Shown here piece by piece: positions 1 to 5,721 of a stretch of 7,717 bases of DNA. The DNA is from Chloroflexota bacterium (GTDB taxonomy: Bacteria > Chloroflexota > Dehalococcoidia > Lucifugimonadales > UBA3495): positions 1-7,717 of the forward strand of contig JADFPM010000126.1 of assembly GCA_022562335.1 (NCBI GenBank), read 5' to 3'. The position numbers and the translations under genes were made by a program. The notes under the pieces are model-generated. The model saw only the letters and a program-made list of their open reading frames with translations. It did no database searches and was not told the origin of the DNA. The stretch's first letter is position 1; each line of letters begins with the position of its first letter.

Positions 1-17
1 ATACCCCTTCTGATAGA

Positions 18-58
18 TCACTCCGCTATTCAAAATGGTTATTCTGGGAGCGGAGTGA
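18..58. repeat. Perfect 10-bp inverted repeat with 31-bp arm spacing
   Basis: TCACTCCGCT at 18-27 is exactly reverse-complemented by AGCGGAGTGA at 49-58. Arm centres are 31 bases apart, close to three helical turns, so it could be an operator pair; it could equally be a stem (21-base loop) in the transcript of a gene to the left. There is no T-run after it. Confidence 0.6.
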
Positions 59-63
59 CCAAG

Positions 64-88
64 AACCCCAAGCCGCTGCTTGGTGGTT
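64..88 (+). other. Bulged hairpin of about 10 bp
   Basis: AACC+CCAAGC (64-73) pairs with GCTTGG (78-83) and GGTT (85-88) around a four-base loop, with T84 bulged. TGGTGG at 81-86 can alternatively pair with CCACCA at 108-113, so the two folds exclude one another. No U-tract follows. It may be RNA structure, or chance in GC-rich DNA. Confidence 0.35.
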
Positions 89-113
89 GCCGGAAGAGTA
101 ACGCCCTCCACCA

Positions 114-185
114 GATGTCCCGACTCCGTCGAGGACTCGCGACAAAGTCGGAGTTTCGCCGCTGCGGCTGGCTCAACATGACATG
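114..185. repeat. Dispersed palindromic intergenic repeat, copy 1
   Basis: A 29-base core at 155-183 (beginning TTCGCCGCTGCGG) recurs at 3793-3821 with a single A/G difference. The copy is bounded by GATGTC at 114-119 and GACAT at 180-184, inverted ends seen also in copy 2, and has an inner ACTCCG/CGGAGT stem (123-128 and 149-154). Short palindromic intergenic elements of this look are common in some Chloroflexota. It lies about 135 bases before the oxygenase gene. Confidence 0.65.
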
Positions 186-260
186 CGCAGGGCAGCAGCC
201 GAAATGAACGGGCCAGACTGGCTCCGGTATGGGGCCGCAACGCCGCGGTCCCGCCTGTCG

Positions 261-280
261 ATGTAAAAGTGATAATATAC
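261..280 (+). promoter_or_regulatory. Possible promoter -10 region for the oxygenase gene
   Basis: An AT-rich island in GC-rich surroundings contains GATAAT (271-276) and an overlapping TGA-TAATAT (270-278), an extended -10-like element. No good -35 is visible 16-18 bases upstream. It lies about 40 bases before the ATG at 320, the right distance for a short leader. Confidence 0.35.
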
Positions 281-289
281 GCGCAGTCC

Positions 290-299
290 ATCGCTAATC
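290..299 (+). repeat. Leader decamer ATCGCTAATC, copy 1
   Basis: The same ten bases occur at 1840-1849. Both copies lie 20-25 bases before a start codon, just ahead of the ribosome site, in the oxygenase gene and the first amidohydrolase gene. It may be a shared regulatory element or coincidence. Confidence 0.3.
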
Positions 300-307
300 C
301 GTAATCA

Positions 308-312
308 GGAAG
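308..312 (+). promoter_or_regulatory. Ribosome binding site deciding the oxygenase start
   Basis: GGAAG (with A307 before it) is seven bases from the ATG at 320 but only one base from the GTG at 314, so translation should start at 320. Confidence 0.6.
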
Positions 313-319
313 AGTGGCC

Positions 320-1768
320 ATGGGACTTGCAAAGCTATTCACAAGGCAACTATCAGGCTATCCCGGCGGCTACAAGAAGATGCGCCGGGGCTTCCAAGGC
401 TTCAACGAGACACCGCCCTTCGCGGTGCCCGACGACGACCAGGACCGCCGCAGCCGGATCCCCCCGCTGGGTTACCGGGAATATTGGTATCCCGCACTGC
501 CGGAAAAAGACGTGAAGAAGAGCGAGCCTTCCATGCTCCGCATGCTGGGCACCGACGTGATCTTCTTCCGGGACAAGGAGGGCAAGGTGCAGGCCCTGTT
601 GGACTGGTGCCCCCACCGGTCGGTTTACCTTTCCATGGGCAAATGCTACTTCGAGGGCTTCGTGACCTGCCCCTACCACGGCGCCACTTTCGACGGCGAC
701 GGCAACTGCGTGGCTTTCCTCACCGAGGGTCCCGACTCCAAGATGACCGGCGCTCCCGGCATGAAGGCCCGAAAGTTCCCCACGGTGACGCTGAAAGGCC
801 TGGTTTTCGTGTGGATGGGCGACGGCGAGCCGGTGGCCCCCGAGGAAGACATACCCCCGGAGATGTTTGAAGACCACAACATACTCCGGCCGTCTTATTG
901 CATGTTCGACTGCAACTGGGTGCTGGTCCTGGAAAACACCATGGACGCCCACAACGCCTTCATGGTCCACCGCAACGCCCTTCGCATCCTGGGCAGCCGG
1001 CTGGGAGGGCGCCCCCGCACACCGTTGGGATACCGGGTCAACATAGTCAATGATAAGAACGTCCACTACCGGCCCGGCAGCGGCAAGTCGTCGGTGGAGA
1101 ATTTCTATTACGACGACAACGGCAACATCCCGTACCAGATGTATTATCCGGGCGTGGACGGCGTTTGGCCGCTACACAAGTGGCGGCTGCTGTGGACCTG
1201 GTTCTTCGATAAAAAGGCCAAGCGCCGCGGGCAGACGCCGGGAAGGCAACGGCCCGTCTCCGCCGACACTCCCGACGTCAACGAATGGAACGGAACCCGT
1301 CTTCCGGGCATGTCCCGCACCGGCGGCAACAACCGCGACTTCCGCAGCACCCGTTGGCCGGTGCCCGTGGAGGAGAACCTGACGCGCATGGTCTACCTCA
1401 ACGTGGAGCGGTACAGCAAGCCGCCCAGCGTGCTCCGCCGCGTCGTGAAAGGGGCAACCTGGCCGTATCGAAACTGGTTCTTGAATTTCAATTTCCGCAA
1501 CCAGGATTACGACGCCGAAAAGTACGTCCAATACGGTATGCCCGAATACCTGTCGTCCACCGACTCGGTGGTGGTGGCCATGCGCCGCCTCTTCGTCGAG
1601 CACGCCCGGGATGTGACCCGGCGGCGCGAGCGGGAGGAAGAGGCGCCGGAATCCATGGAGGAAACCTTGGCCGAGCAGCAGGTGCGCCAAGGCGACCAAC
1701 TGGTGGCCCAGGCCAGCGAAGCATTCGACGCCCAACGGTTGGAAGAAGAGCTTCTGCGGCGGGTTTGA
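320..1768 (+). CDS. Rieske non-heme iron oxygenase, alpha subunit (CarAa/O-demethylase-like)
   Basis: Predicted cytosolic terminal oxygenase of a Rieske ring-hydroxylating or O-demethylating system, 482 aa. Visible: an N-terminal region with YWYPAL (typical just before the Rieske domain); the [2Fe-2S] Rieske motif C97-x-H99-x17-C117-x2-H120; the stretch GLVFVWMGDGEP; a catalytic-domain entry NWVLVLEN followed by D209-A-H211-N-x4-H217; and WPVPVEEN typical of the catalytic domain. D396 in NQDYD is a candidate third iron ligand. The iron motif is unusual: the histidine sits one residue earlier than in D-x2-H-x(3,4)-H. The protein is longer than CarAa or VanA types (about 350-385 aa), with a basic insert near 300-335 and a highly charged tail from about 437. 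The ATG at 320 is chosen over the in-frame GTG at 314 because AGGAAG at 308-312 is well spaced only from 320. No ferredoxin or reductase is adjacent. Family assignment is firm; the substrate is unknown. Confidence 0.93.
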   Translation: MGLAKLFTRQLSGYPGGYKKMRRGFQGFNETPPFAVPDDDQDRRSRIPPLGYREYWYPALPEKDVKKSEPSMLRMLGTDVIFFRDKEGKVQALLDWCPHRSVYLSMGKCYFEGFVTCPYHGATFDGDGNCVAFLTEGPDSKMTGAPGMKARKFPTVTLKGLVFVWMGDGEPVAPEEDIPPEMFEDHNILRPSYCMFDCNWVLVLENTMDAHNAFMVHRNALRILGSRLGGRPRTPLGYRVNIVNDKNVHYRPGSGKSSVENFYYDDNGNIPYQMYYPGVDGVWPLHKWRLLWTWFFDKKAKRRGQTPGRQRPVSADTPDVNEWNGTRLPGMSRTGGNNRDFRSTRWPVPVEENLTRMVYLNVERYSKPPSVLRRVVKGATWPYRNWFLNFNFRNQDYDAEKYVQYGMPEYLSSTDSVVVAMRRLFVEHARDVTRRREREEEAPESMEETLAEQQVRQGDQLVAQASEAFDAQRLEEELLRRV

Positions 1769-1805
1769 CCAACGAATGGCCGCCTGAATCAACGGACCAA
1801 ACCCG

Positions 1806-1838
1806 AGGGACCCTGCTTTACACGGTGTGGGTCCCTTT
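1806..1838 (+). terminator. Probable weak intrinsic terminator after the oxygenase gene
   Basis: AGGGACCC (1806-1813) pairs perfectly with GGGTCCCT (1829-1836), a GC-rich 8-bp stem with a 15-base loop, followed by only a short T stretch. It lies 37 bases after the oxygenase stop codon and 35 bases before the next start. It may attenuate read-through rather than stop it. Confidence 0.45.
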
Positions 1839-1839
1839 G

Positions 1840-1849
1840 ATCGCTAATC
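1840..1849 (+). repeat. Leader decamer ATCGCTAATC, copy 2
   Basis: Identical to 290-299 and placed 24 bases before the amidohydrolase ATG at 1874, directly after the hairpin. See copy 1. Confidence 0.3.
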
Positions 1850-1873
1850 AAACACTGAACGAGGAGCGGCCCT

Positions 1874-2692
1874 ATGCTGATAGTCGACGCCCAGGTCCAC
1901 ATTTGGGGAAAGGGACTGCCCACCAACCCGTCTCACCGTCAGATCACATCATTCACCGCGGACGACCTGTTGAAAGAGATGGATGAGGGCGGGATCGACG
2001 GGGCGGTGATCCACCCGCCGGGTTGGGACCCCGACTCCCGCGCGCTGGCCATCCAAGCCGCCCGGCAACACCCCAACCGGCTGGCGGTGCTGGGCGCTTT
2101 CCCTTTGGACCGCCCCGAAAGCCACGGCCTGGTGCCCGGCTGGAAGCAGCTACCGGGAATGCTGGGCCTGCGGTTCACCTTCCAGCAGCCCCACCAGCAG
2201 ACCTGGCTGACCGACGGCACCATGGACTGGCTGTGGACCGCGGCGAAAGAAGCCGGTCTGCCGGTGGCCCTGGCCGCCGGCAACTTCATACCGTTGGTCG
2301 GACAGGTGGCGGAAAAGCACCCCGAAGTCAAACTCATCATCGACCATTTCGGCAGGACCGGGGGCAAGACCGACGAAGACGCCTTTGGCAATCTATCGGA
2401 GATGATTGCCCTGGCCAAATACCCCAACGTGGCGATCAAGGCCACCGGCGCGCCCAGCTATTCCAGCGGCCCGTACCCGTTCAGCAGCATCCACGACTAC
2501 ATCCACCAGGTCTACGACGCCTTTGGCCCCCAGCGGATGTTCTGGGGCACCGACATCACGCGCATGCCCTGTACCTGGCGCGAGTGCGTGACCATGTTCA
2601 CCGAAGAACTGCCCTGGCTGACCGAGAACGACAAGGAGTTGATCATGGGCCGCGCCCTGTGCGATTGGCTGGACTGGAAGTTACCCGCCTAG
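1874..2692 (+). CDS. Amidohydrolase family 2 TIM-barrel hydrolase (COG3618-like)
   Basis: Predicted cytosolic TIM-barrel hydrolase of 272 aa, Amidohydro_2 type (lactonases such as 2-pyrone-4,6-dicarboxylate lactonase, and related decarboxylases). Visible: strand-1 motif D5-A-Q7-V-H9-I-W, where the family usually has HxH; DH158-F-G in the middle of the barrel; and the C-terminal W-G-T-D227 whose aspartate is the usual catalytic/metal-binding residue. The strand usually carrying another histidine reads LPVALAAGN, with none visible. This pattern fits the metal-independent lactonase branch (LigI is reported not to need a metal) better than a dinuclear amidohydrolase, but that is inference. No signal peptide or membrane segment. 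GAGGAG at 1861-1866 is seven bases before the ATG. It lies 105 bases after the oxygenase, beyond a hairpin, and 89 bases before the esterase. Substrate unknown. Confidence 0.9.
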   Translation: MLIVDAQVHIWGKGLPTNPSHRQITSFTADDLLKEMDEGGIDGAVIHPPGWDPDSRALAIQAARQHPNRLAVLGAFPLDRPESHGLVPGWKQLPGMLGLRFTFQQPHQQTWLTDGTMDWLWTAAKEAGLPVALAAGNFIPLVGQVAEKHPEVKLIIDHFGRTGGKTDEDAFGNLSEMIALAKYPNVAIKATGAPSYSSGPYPFSSIHDYIHQVYDAFGPQRMFWGTDITRMPCTWRECVTMFTEELPWLTENDKELIMGRALCDWLDWKLPA

Positions 2693-2770
2693 GCCCAAAC
2701 ATCGCGGCGGTCCGCTATTTTAACGTGTTGGCCGGAGTGACATCCCCGCCTCCAGAGATATCCCATATGC

Positions 2771-2777
2771 AGGAGAG
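2771..2777 (+). promoter_or_regulatory. Ribosome binding site deciding the esterase start
   Basis: AGGAGAG lies four to six bases before the ATG at 2782. The alternative ATG at 2767 precedes this site, so 2782 is the better start although the frame is open far upstream. Confidence 0.65.
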
Positions 2778-2781
2778 TGAA

Positions 2782-3591
2782 ATGAGCGGCGTCAACATCG
2801 AAGAGAATGTGGTCATCGGCAAAGGCGGAGACCGGGACCTGTTGGTGGACATCATCAAACCCGTCAACCTGTCCGGACCGGTCCCCGGGATCCTGTTTCT
2901 GCCCGGAGGCGGATGGAGAAGGGCCGACCGGACGCCCCTGACGGAAAGGTACGGGATCGGCTTGGCCAACCACGGATACGTCTGCGTCGCCGGGGAATAC
3001 CGGGTGATGGACGAGGCCCGCTGGCCGGCCCAGATCCAAGACGTCAAGGCAAGCATCCGCTGGATGCGGGCCAACGCGGAAATGCTGGGCATCGACCCGT
3101 CGCTGATCGTGGTGGCGGGCAAATCCGCCGGCGGGCACCTGGCCCTGCTGGCCGCGGGCACGCCGGACCTAAAGGAGTTTGAAGGTGACGGGGGGAATCC
3201 CACCGTCAGCAGCCGGGTGGCGGCCGTGGTGGGTGTATCTCCTGTTACCACCGTCATCGACCGGGCCAGAACACCCGACTTTGAGCCCATGTTTGGCAAA
3301 GACCCATCCGACGAGTTGGTCATCGCCGCGAGCCCCGTTTCCTACGCCGACGCCAACTATCCGCCCGCCCTGTTCCTGCACGGCACATCCGACGACCGGG
3401 TCCCCCACTCCACCACCATGGTCATGTACCAGAAGCTGGAAGACGCCGGGGTGCCCGTCGACCTGCACCTGTTCGCCGGACAGGACCACTTCTTCGACCG
3501 GGAGCCCCATTTCTACCGGGCGGTCACCGACGCCATGCACCTGTTCATCTCCCGCTACGTGCCGGTCAAGGAGGCCGTGACTGCATCTTAG
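2782..3591 (+). CDS. Alpha/beta-hydrolase, BD-FAE/HSL-type esterase
   Basis: Predicted cytosolic serine esterase of 269 aa with an alpha/beta-hydrolase fold. Visible: oxyanion-hole motif P41-G-G-G-W (HGGGW in most relatives, so His is replaced by Pro); nucleophile elbow G-K-S115-A-G-G; catalytic acid in H-G-T-S-D204-D-R-V-P; and catalytic His236 in GQDHF. This order matches the BD-FAE and hormone-sensitive-lipase groups, which include feruloyl and other carboxylesterases and kynurenine formamidase-like enzymes. The reading frame stays open upstream to 2023 across the preceding gene, but similarity to an esterase begins only here. The ATG at 2782 has AGGAG at 2771-2775 six bases upstream and gives a normal N terminus; an in-frame ATG at 2767 lacks a good ribosome site. 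Could open an ester or amide made or used by the neighbouring enzymes; the substrate is not readable. Confidence 0.9.
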   Translation: MSGVNIEENVVIGKGGDRDLLVDIIKPVNLSGPVPGILFLPGGGWRRADRTPLTERYGIGLANHGYVCVAGEYRVMDEARWPAQIQDVKASIRWMRANAEMLGIDPSLIVVAGKSAGGHLALLAAGTPDLKEFEGDGGNPTVSSRVAAVVGVSPVTTVIDRARTPDFEPMFGKDPSDELVIAASPVSYADANYPPALFLHGTSDDRVPHSTTMVMYQKLEDAGVPVDLHLFAGQDHFFDREPHFYRAVTDAMHLFISRYVPVKEAVTAS

Positions 3592-3618
3592 CGGAGGTCA
3601 GGGAGACGATAACCGGCC

Positions 3619-3640
3619 GATTGTAGGACAGTGTACAATC
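3619..3640 (+). promoter_or_regulatory. Palindromic operator overlapping a -10 hexamer
   Basis: GATTGTA (3619-3625) is perfectly reverse-complemented by TACAATC (3634-3640) across an 8-base spacer. The right arm contains TACAAT (3634-3639), a five-of-six match to the -10 consensus. No strong -35 is visible, as expected of a promoter needing an activator. A dimeric regulator binding here would control the thiamine enzyme gene 216 bases downstream and perhaps the genes after it. No regulator gene lies in the window. Confidence 0.45.
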
Positions 3641-3733
3641 TGTGCGGGTCTTGCCCATTTTAGGCGTGGCGCGTTGGGAAACGGTCATCGGGGCGGCTCC
3701 GCAGATGGACCGCAAACCACACATCCAACCTGA

Positions 3734-3825
3734 GATGTCACCTTGGGCGTAGCGAAGGGCCTGAGGCCGCGGGGTCTCCCCTCCCCGGATACTTCGCCGC
3801 TGCGGCTGGCTCAGCATGACACATC
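3734..3825. repeat. Dispersed palindromic intergenic repeat, copy 2
   Basis: It shares a 29-base core (3793-3821, one mismatch) with 155-183. The element is itself an imperfect palindrome: GATGTCA at 3734 against TGACACATC ending at 3825, then AGCGAAG (3751-3757) against the complementary CTTCGC (3792-3797), with a GGGG-TCT-CCCC hairpin (3771-3781) at its centre. It ends 31 bases before the thiamine enzyme start, so any transcript from the upstream promoter would carry its fold. Confidence 0.65.
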
Positions 3826-3855
3826 CTCAAATAGCACATAGGGTAAGAAAGTGTG

Positions 3856-5562
3856 ATGAATAAAACCGTAGAAGTCGGCAGCGTGGCCGAGGCTTATCTG
3901 GAACTTTTGGCGGCCCGGAACATCGAATACTTCTTTGGCAACGGGGGGACGGACTTTGCCCCCATCATAGAAGCCTACGCCAAACGCAGGACCCAGGAAC
4001 AGCCGCTGCCCAAGCCCATTCCGGTCCCCCATGAGGTGACGGCGGTGGCGATGGCCCACGGTTACACCATGATAACCGGCCGGCCGCAGGTGGTGATGGT
4101 GCATACCATCCCCGGCACCGCAAACGCCATGTCCGGGGTGATCAACGCCTTCAAGTCCAATATTCCCATGCTGTTCACCGCCGGGCGCACGCCCATCGCC
4201 GAAGGCGACGCCCTGGGTTCCCGCAACGGCAGCATCCACTGGGCCCAAGAATCCTTCGACCAGGGGTCGATGGTCCGGGAGTGGGTCAAGTGGGACTACG
4301 AGCTTCGCCACGGCGCGGACCTGGAGAGCGTGGTGGACCGGGCCCTGGCCATCGCCCAGTCGCAACCCGCCGGTCCCGTGTACCTCAGTCTTCCCAGAGA
4401 GGTCCTGGCCGAGGAATTGGAAAGCATCTCCTATGCCGCCGAACCCAGGATGAAACAGGCGGAGGAGAGGATTCCCACTCCCGAAGCCATCGCCCAGGCC
4501 GCGAGCCTGTTGGCCAAGGCCAAGGACCCGATATTGGTCACCCGGGCGGCGGGTAAAGACACCCGCACGATCCAACCGCTGGTGGAATTGGCCGAGCTTC
4601 TGGGAATGGCGGTCATCGACGCCGGGGCGCTCTACGCCAATTTCCCCAAGAGCAACCCGCTTTACGGCGGAGGCGACGTGGGGTCCAGCCTGAAAGACGC
4701 CGACGTGGTGGTGGTCCTGGAGGCCGACGTGCCCTGGACCACGGCCGGGTCTGGTCCCCCGTCCGACGCCCGCATCATCGGAATCGGAGAAGACCCGCTT
4801 TTCTCCACCTACCCGGTGCGGGGCTTCCACGTGGACTTCAACCTGGCTGGCAGTCCCAGGCTCACCATGGAGGCGTTGGTCAACGCGGTCAAAGACGTTG
4901 GGGTGGATCCCGCCGCCGTCCAGGCCCGCAAAGAGAAATGGTCGTCCGCCAGCCGGGAAAGACGCCAAGCCGCCGAGAAGCGCGCCGAAGATGGCAAGCA
5001 TGAAACCCCCATAAGCAAGGCGTGGTTCTCCCGCTGCCTGGCCGAGGTCCTGGGCGAAAACACCATCTTGCTCAACGAATTGGGCATAGACGTTTCCCAG
5101 ATAGACTTCGATCATCCGGGGACGTTTTTCGGGACGCCACCCTCGGCGGCCCTGGGATGGGCTTTGGGCGCGTCCCTGGGGTCCAAGCTGGCCGCGCCGG
5201 AGAAAACCGTGGTCTGCTGCATCGGCGACGGTTCCTACATCTTCGGATCGGGCACCGCGACCCACATCGTCTCCAACGCCCAGAACCTGCCGGTTCTTAA
5301 CATCGTGTGGAACAACGGCATCTGGAACGCGGTGCAGAACGCCACAAAGGTGAGCTACGCCGACGGGTACGCGGTGAAGAACAACGATTTTGCCGTCAGC
5401 ACCCTGGACCAAACCTTCCAATACGAGTTGATCTGCCAGGCGGCCGGCGGCTACGCCGAGCGGGTGGAAGACCCCTCGGACGTGCCCGCCGCCATCCAGC
5501 GGGGGCTGCACGCGGTGAATGTTGAAAAACGGCAAGCGCTGTTAAATATAATCGGGCAATAG
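3856..5562 (+). CDS. Thiamine-diphosphate-dependent enzyme, acetolactate synthase/benzoylformate decarboxylase family
   Basis: Predicted thiamine-diphosphate enzyme of 568 aa. It shows the family's three-part layout: an N-terminal pyrimidine-binding domain (about 8-175) with the catalytic glutamate in PHE60 followed by a GY..TG pattern; a central domain (about 200-325); and a C-terminal diphosphate domain with the Mg-binding motif G457-D-G459 and N486-N487 after 26 residues. QESFDQ and PVYLSLPREVLAEE are typical of the ALS-like 'thiamine pyrophosphate-requiring' clade. The context is catabolic, with no ilvN or other branched-chain genes, so biosynthetic acetolactate synthase is unlikely; a 2-oxoacid decarboxylase or C-C lyase/ligase is more plausible. 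The ATG at 3856 is preferred over the overlapping GTG at 3853; the ribosome site is weak (AAGAAAG, 3845-3850). A palindromic repeat ends 31 bases upstream. The complementary strand is also open but is a shadow. Confidence 0.92.
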   Translation: MNKTVEVGSVAEAYLELLAARNIEYFFGNGGTDFAPIIEAYAKRRTQEQPLPKPIPVPHEVTAVAMAHGYTMITGRPQVVMVHTIPGTANAMSGVINAFKSNIPMLFTAGRTPIAEGDALGSRNGSIHWAQESFDQGSMVREWVKWDYELRHGADLESVVDRALAIAQSQPAGPVYLSLPREVLAEELESISYAAEPRMKQAEERIPTPEAIAQAASLLAKAKDPILVTRAAGKDTRTIQPLVELAELLGMAVIDAGALYANFPKSNPLYGGGDVGSSLKDADVVVVLEADVPWTTAGSGPPSDARIIGIGEDPLFSTYPVRGFHVDFNLAGSPRLTMEALVNAVKDVGVDPAAVQARKEKWSSASRERRQAAEKRAEDGKHETPISKAWFSRCLAEVLGENTILLNELGIDVSQIDFDHPGTFFGTPPSAALGWALGASLGSKLAAPEKTVVCCIGDGSYIFGSGTATHIVSNAQNLPVLNIVWNNGIWNAVQNATKVSYADGYAVKNNDFAVSTLDQTFQYELICQAAGGYAERVEDPSDVPAAIQRGLHAVNVEKRQALLNIIGQ

Positions 5563-5585
5563 ACGGGGGCGTTCGCTAAGAACAA

Positions 5586-5653
5586 CCCTCACCCTCGTTC
5601 CCTCTCCCGGTAGGAGAGGGATGCCCTCGATGAAACCGGGGGCTGGGTGAGGG
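5586..5653. repeat. Nested palindromic repeat of the CCCTCACCC/CCCTCTCC type
   Basis: The outer arms are CCCTCACCC (5586-5594) and GGGTGAGGG (5645-5653). Inside is a second hairpin, CCCTCTCC (5600-5607) with GGAGAGGG (5613-5620) around a 5-base loop. This arrangement resembles the REP-like intergenic repeats seen in many bacteria. It lies 23 bases after the thiamine enzyme stop and may shield or attenuate the transcript; there is no T-run, so it is not a normal terminator. Confidence 0.7.
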
Positions 5654-5721
5654 CAAAGCGGCAATAAATAGACCCTGCCGATAGATCCGGACCGGCGATA
5701 CTATCAAAAGGAGACTTTCTC

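Larger units (their letters stand above)
1..319. other. Leader region without a convincing gene
   Basis: The first 319 bases carry no ORF with the G/C-biased third positions of the neighbours. One plus-strand frame is open from 1 to a TGA at 205-207 and one minus-strand frame from an ATG at 291-289 to the left edge; both cross a dispersed repeat and have mixed third positions, so neither is called. The stretch holds a 10-bp inverted repeat (18-58), a bulged hairpin (64-88), a repeat copy (114-185) and an AT-rich patch (261-280). Confidence 0.5.

Noticed and set aside
1..207. Plus-strand open frame running in from the left edge to a TGA at 205
   Set aside because: Third positions are not G/C-biased like the neighbours, the frame crosses the dispersed repeat, and I recognise no domain. 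It could be a degraded gene tail but cannot be supported.
1..291. Minus-strand open frame from ATG 291 to the left edge (97 codons)
   Set aside because: Same region and repeat as the plus-strand frame, no ribosome site recognised, no motif. The sequence to the left would be needed.
314..316. GTG at 314 as the oxygenase start
   Set aside because: The Shine-Dalgarno sequence ends at about 312, too close to 314 but well placed for ATG 320.
353..1066. Minus-strand open frame opposite the oxygenase gene (and another at 1172-1792)
   Set aside because: Both are antisense shadows of a gene with clear Rieske motifs and carry no motifs of their own.
2704..2721. GCGG/CCGC mini-hairpin followed by TATTTT after the first amidohydrolase
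   Set aside because: The stem is only four base pairs and the T-run is broken; too weak to call a terminator.
2023..2781. Upstream extension of the esterase frame through the first amidohydrolase gene
   Set aside because: The extension overlaps a well-supported gene in another frame, is low-complexity (Arg, Pro, Gly) and lacks esterase similarity; a good ribosome site precedes 2782.
3811..5535. A 574-codon open frame on the minus strand opposite the thiamine enzyme gene
   Set aside because: It mirrors the plus-strand gene, and its composition (rich in Gly, His, Val, Arg) is that of an antisense shadow caused by strong third-position bias. No family motif is seen.
3856..5562. Naming the thiamine enzyme ilvB
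   Set aside because: The family is right, but the catabolic context and absence of a regulatory subunit gene argue against the biosynthetic enzyme.
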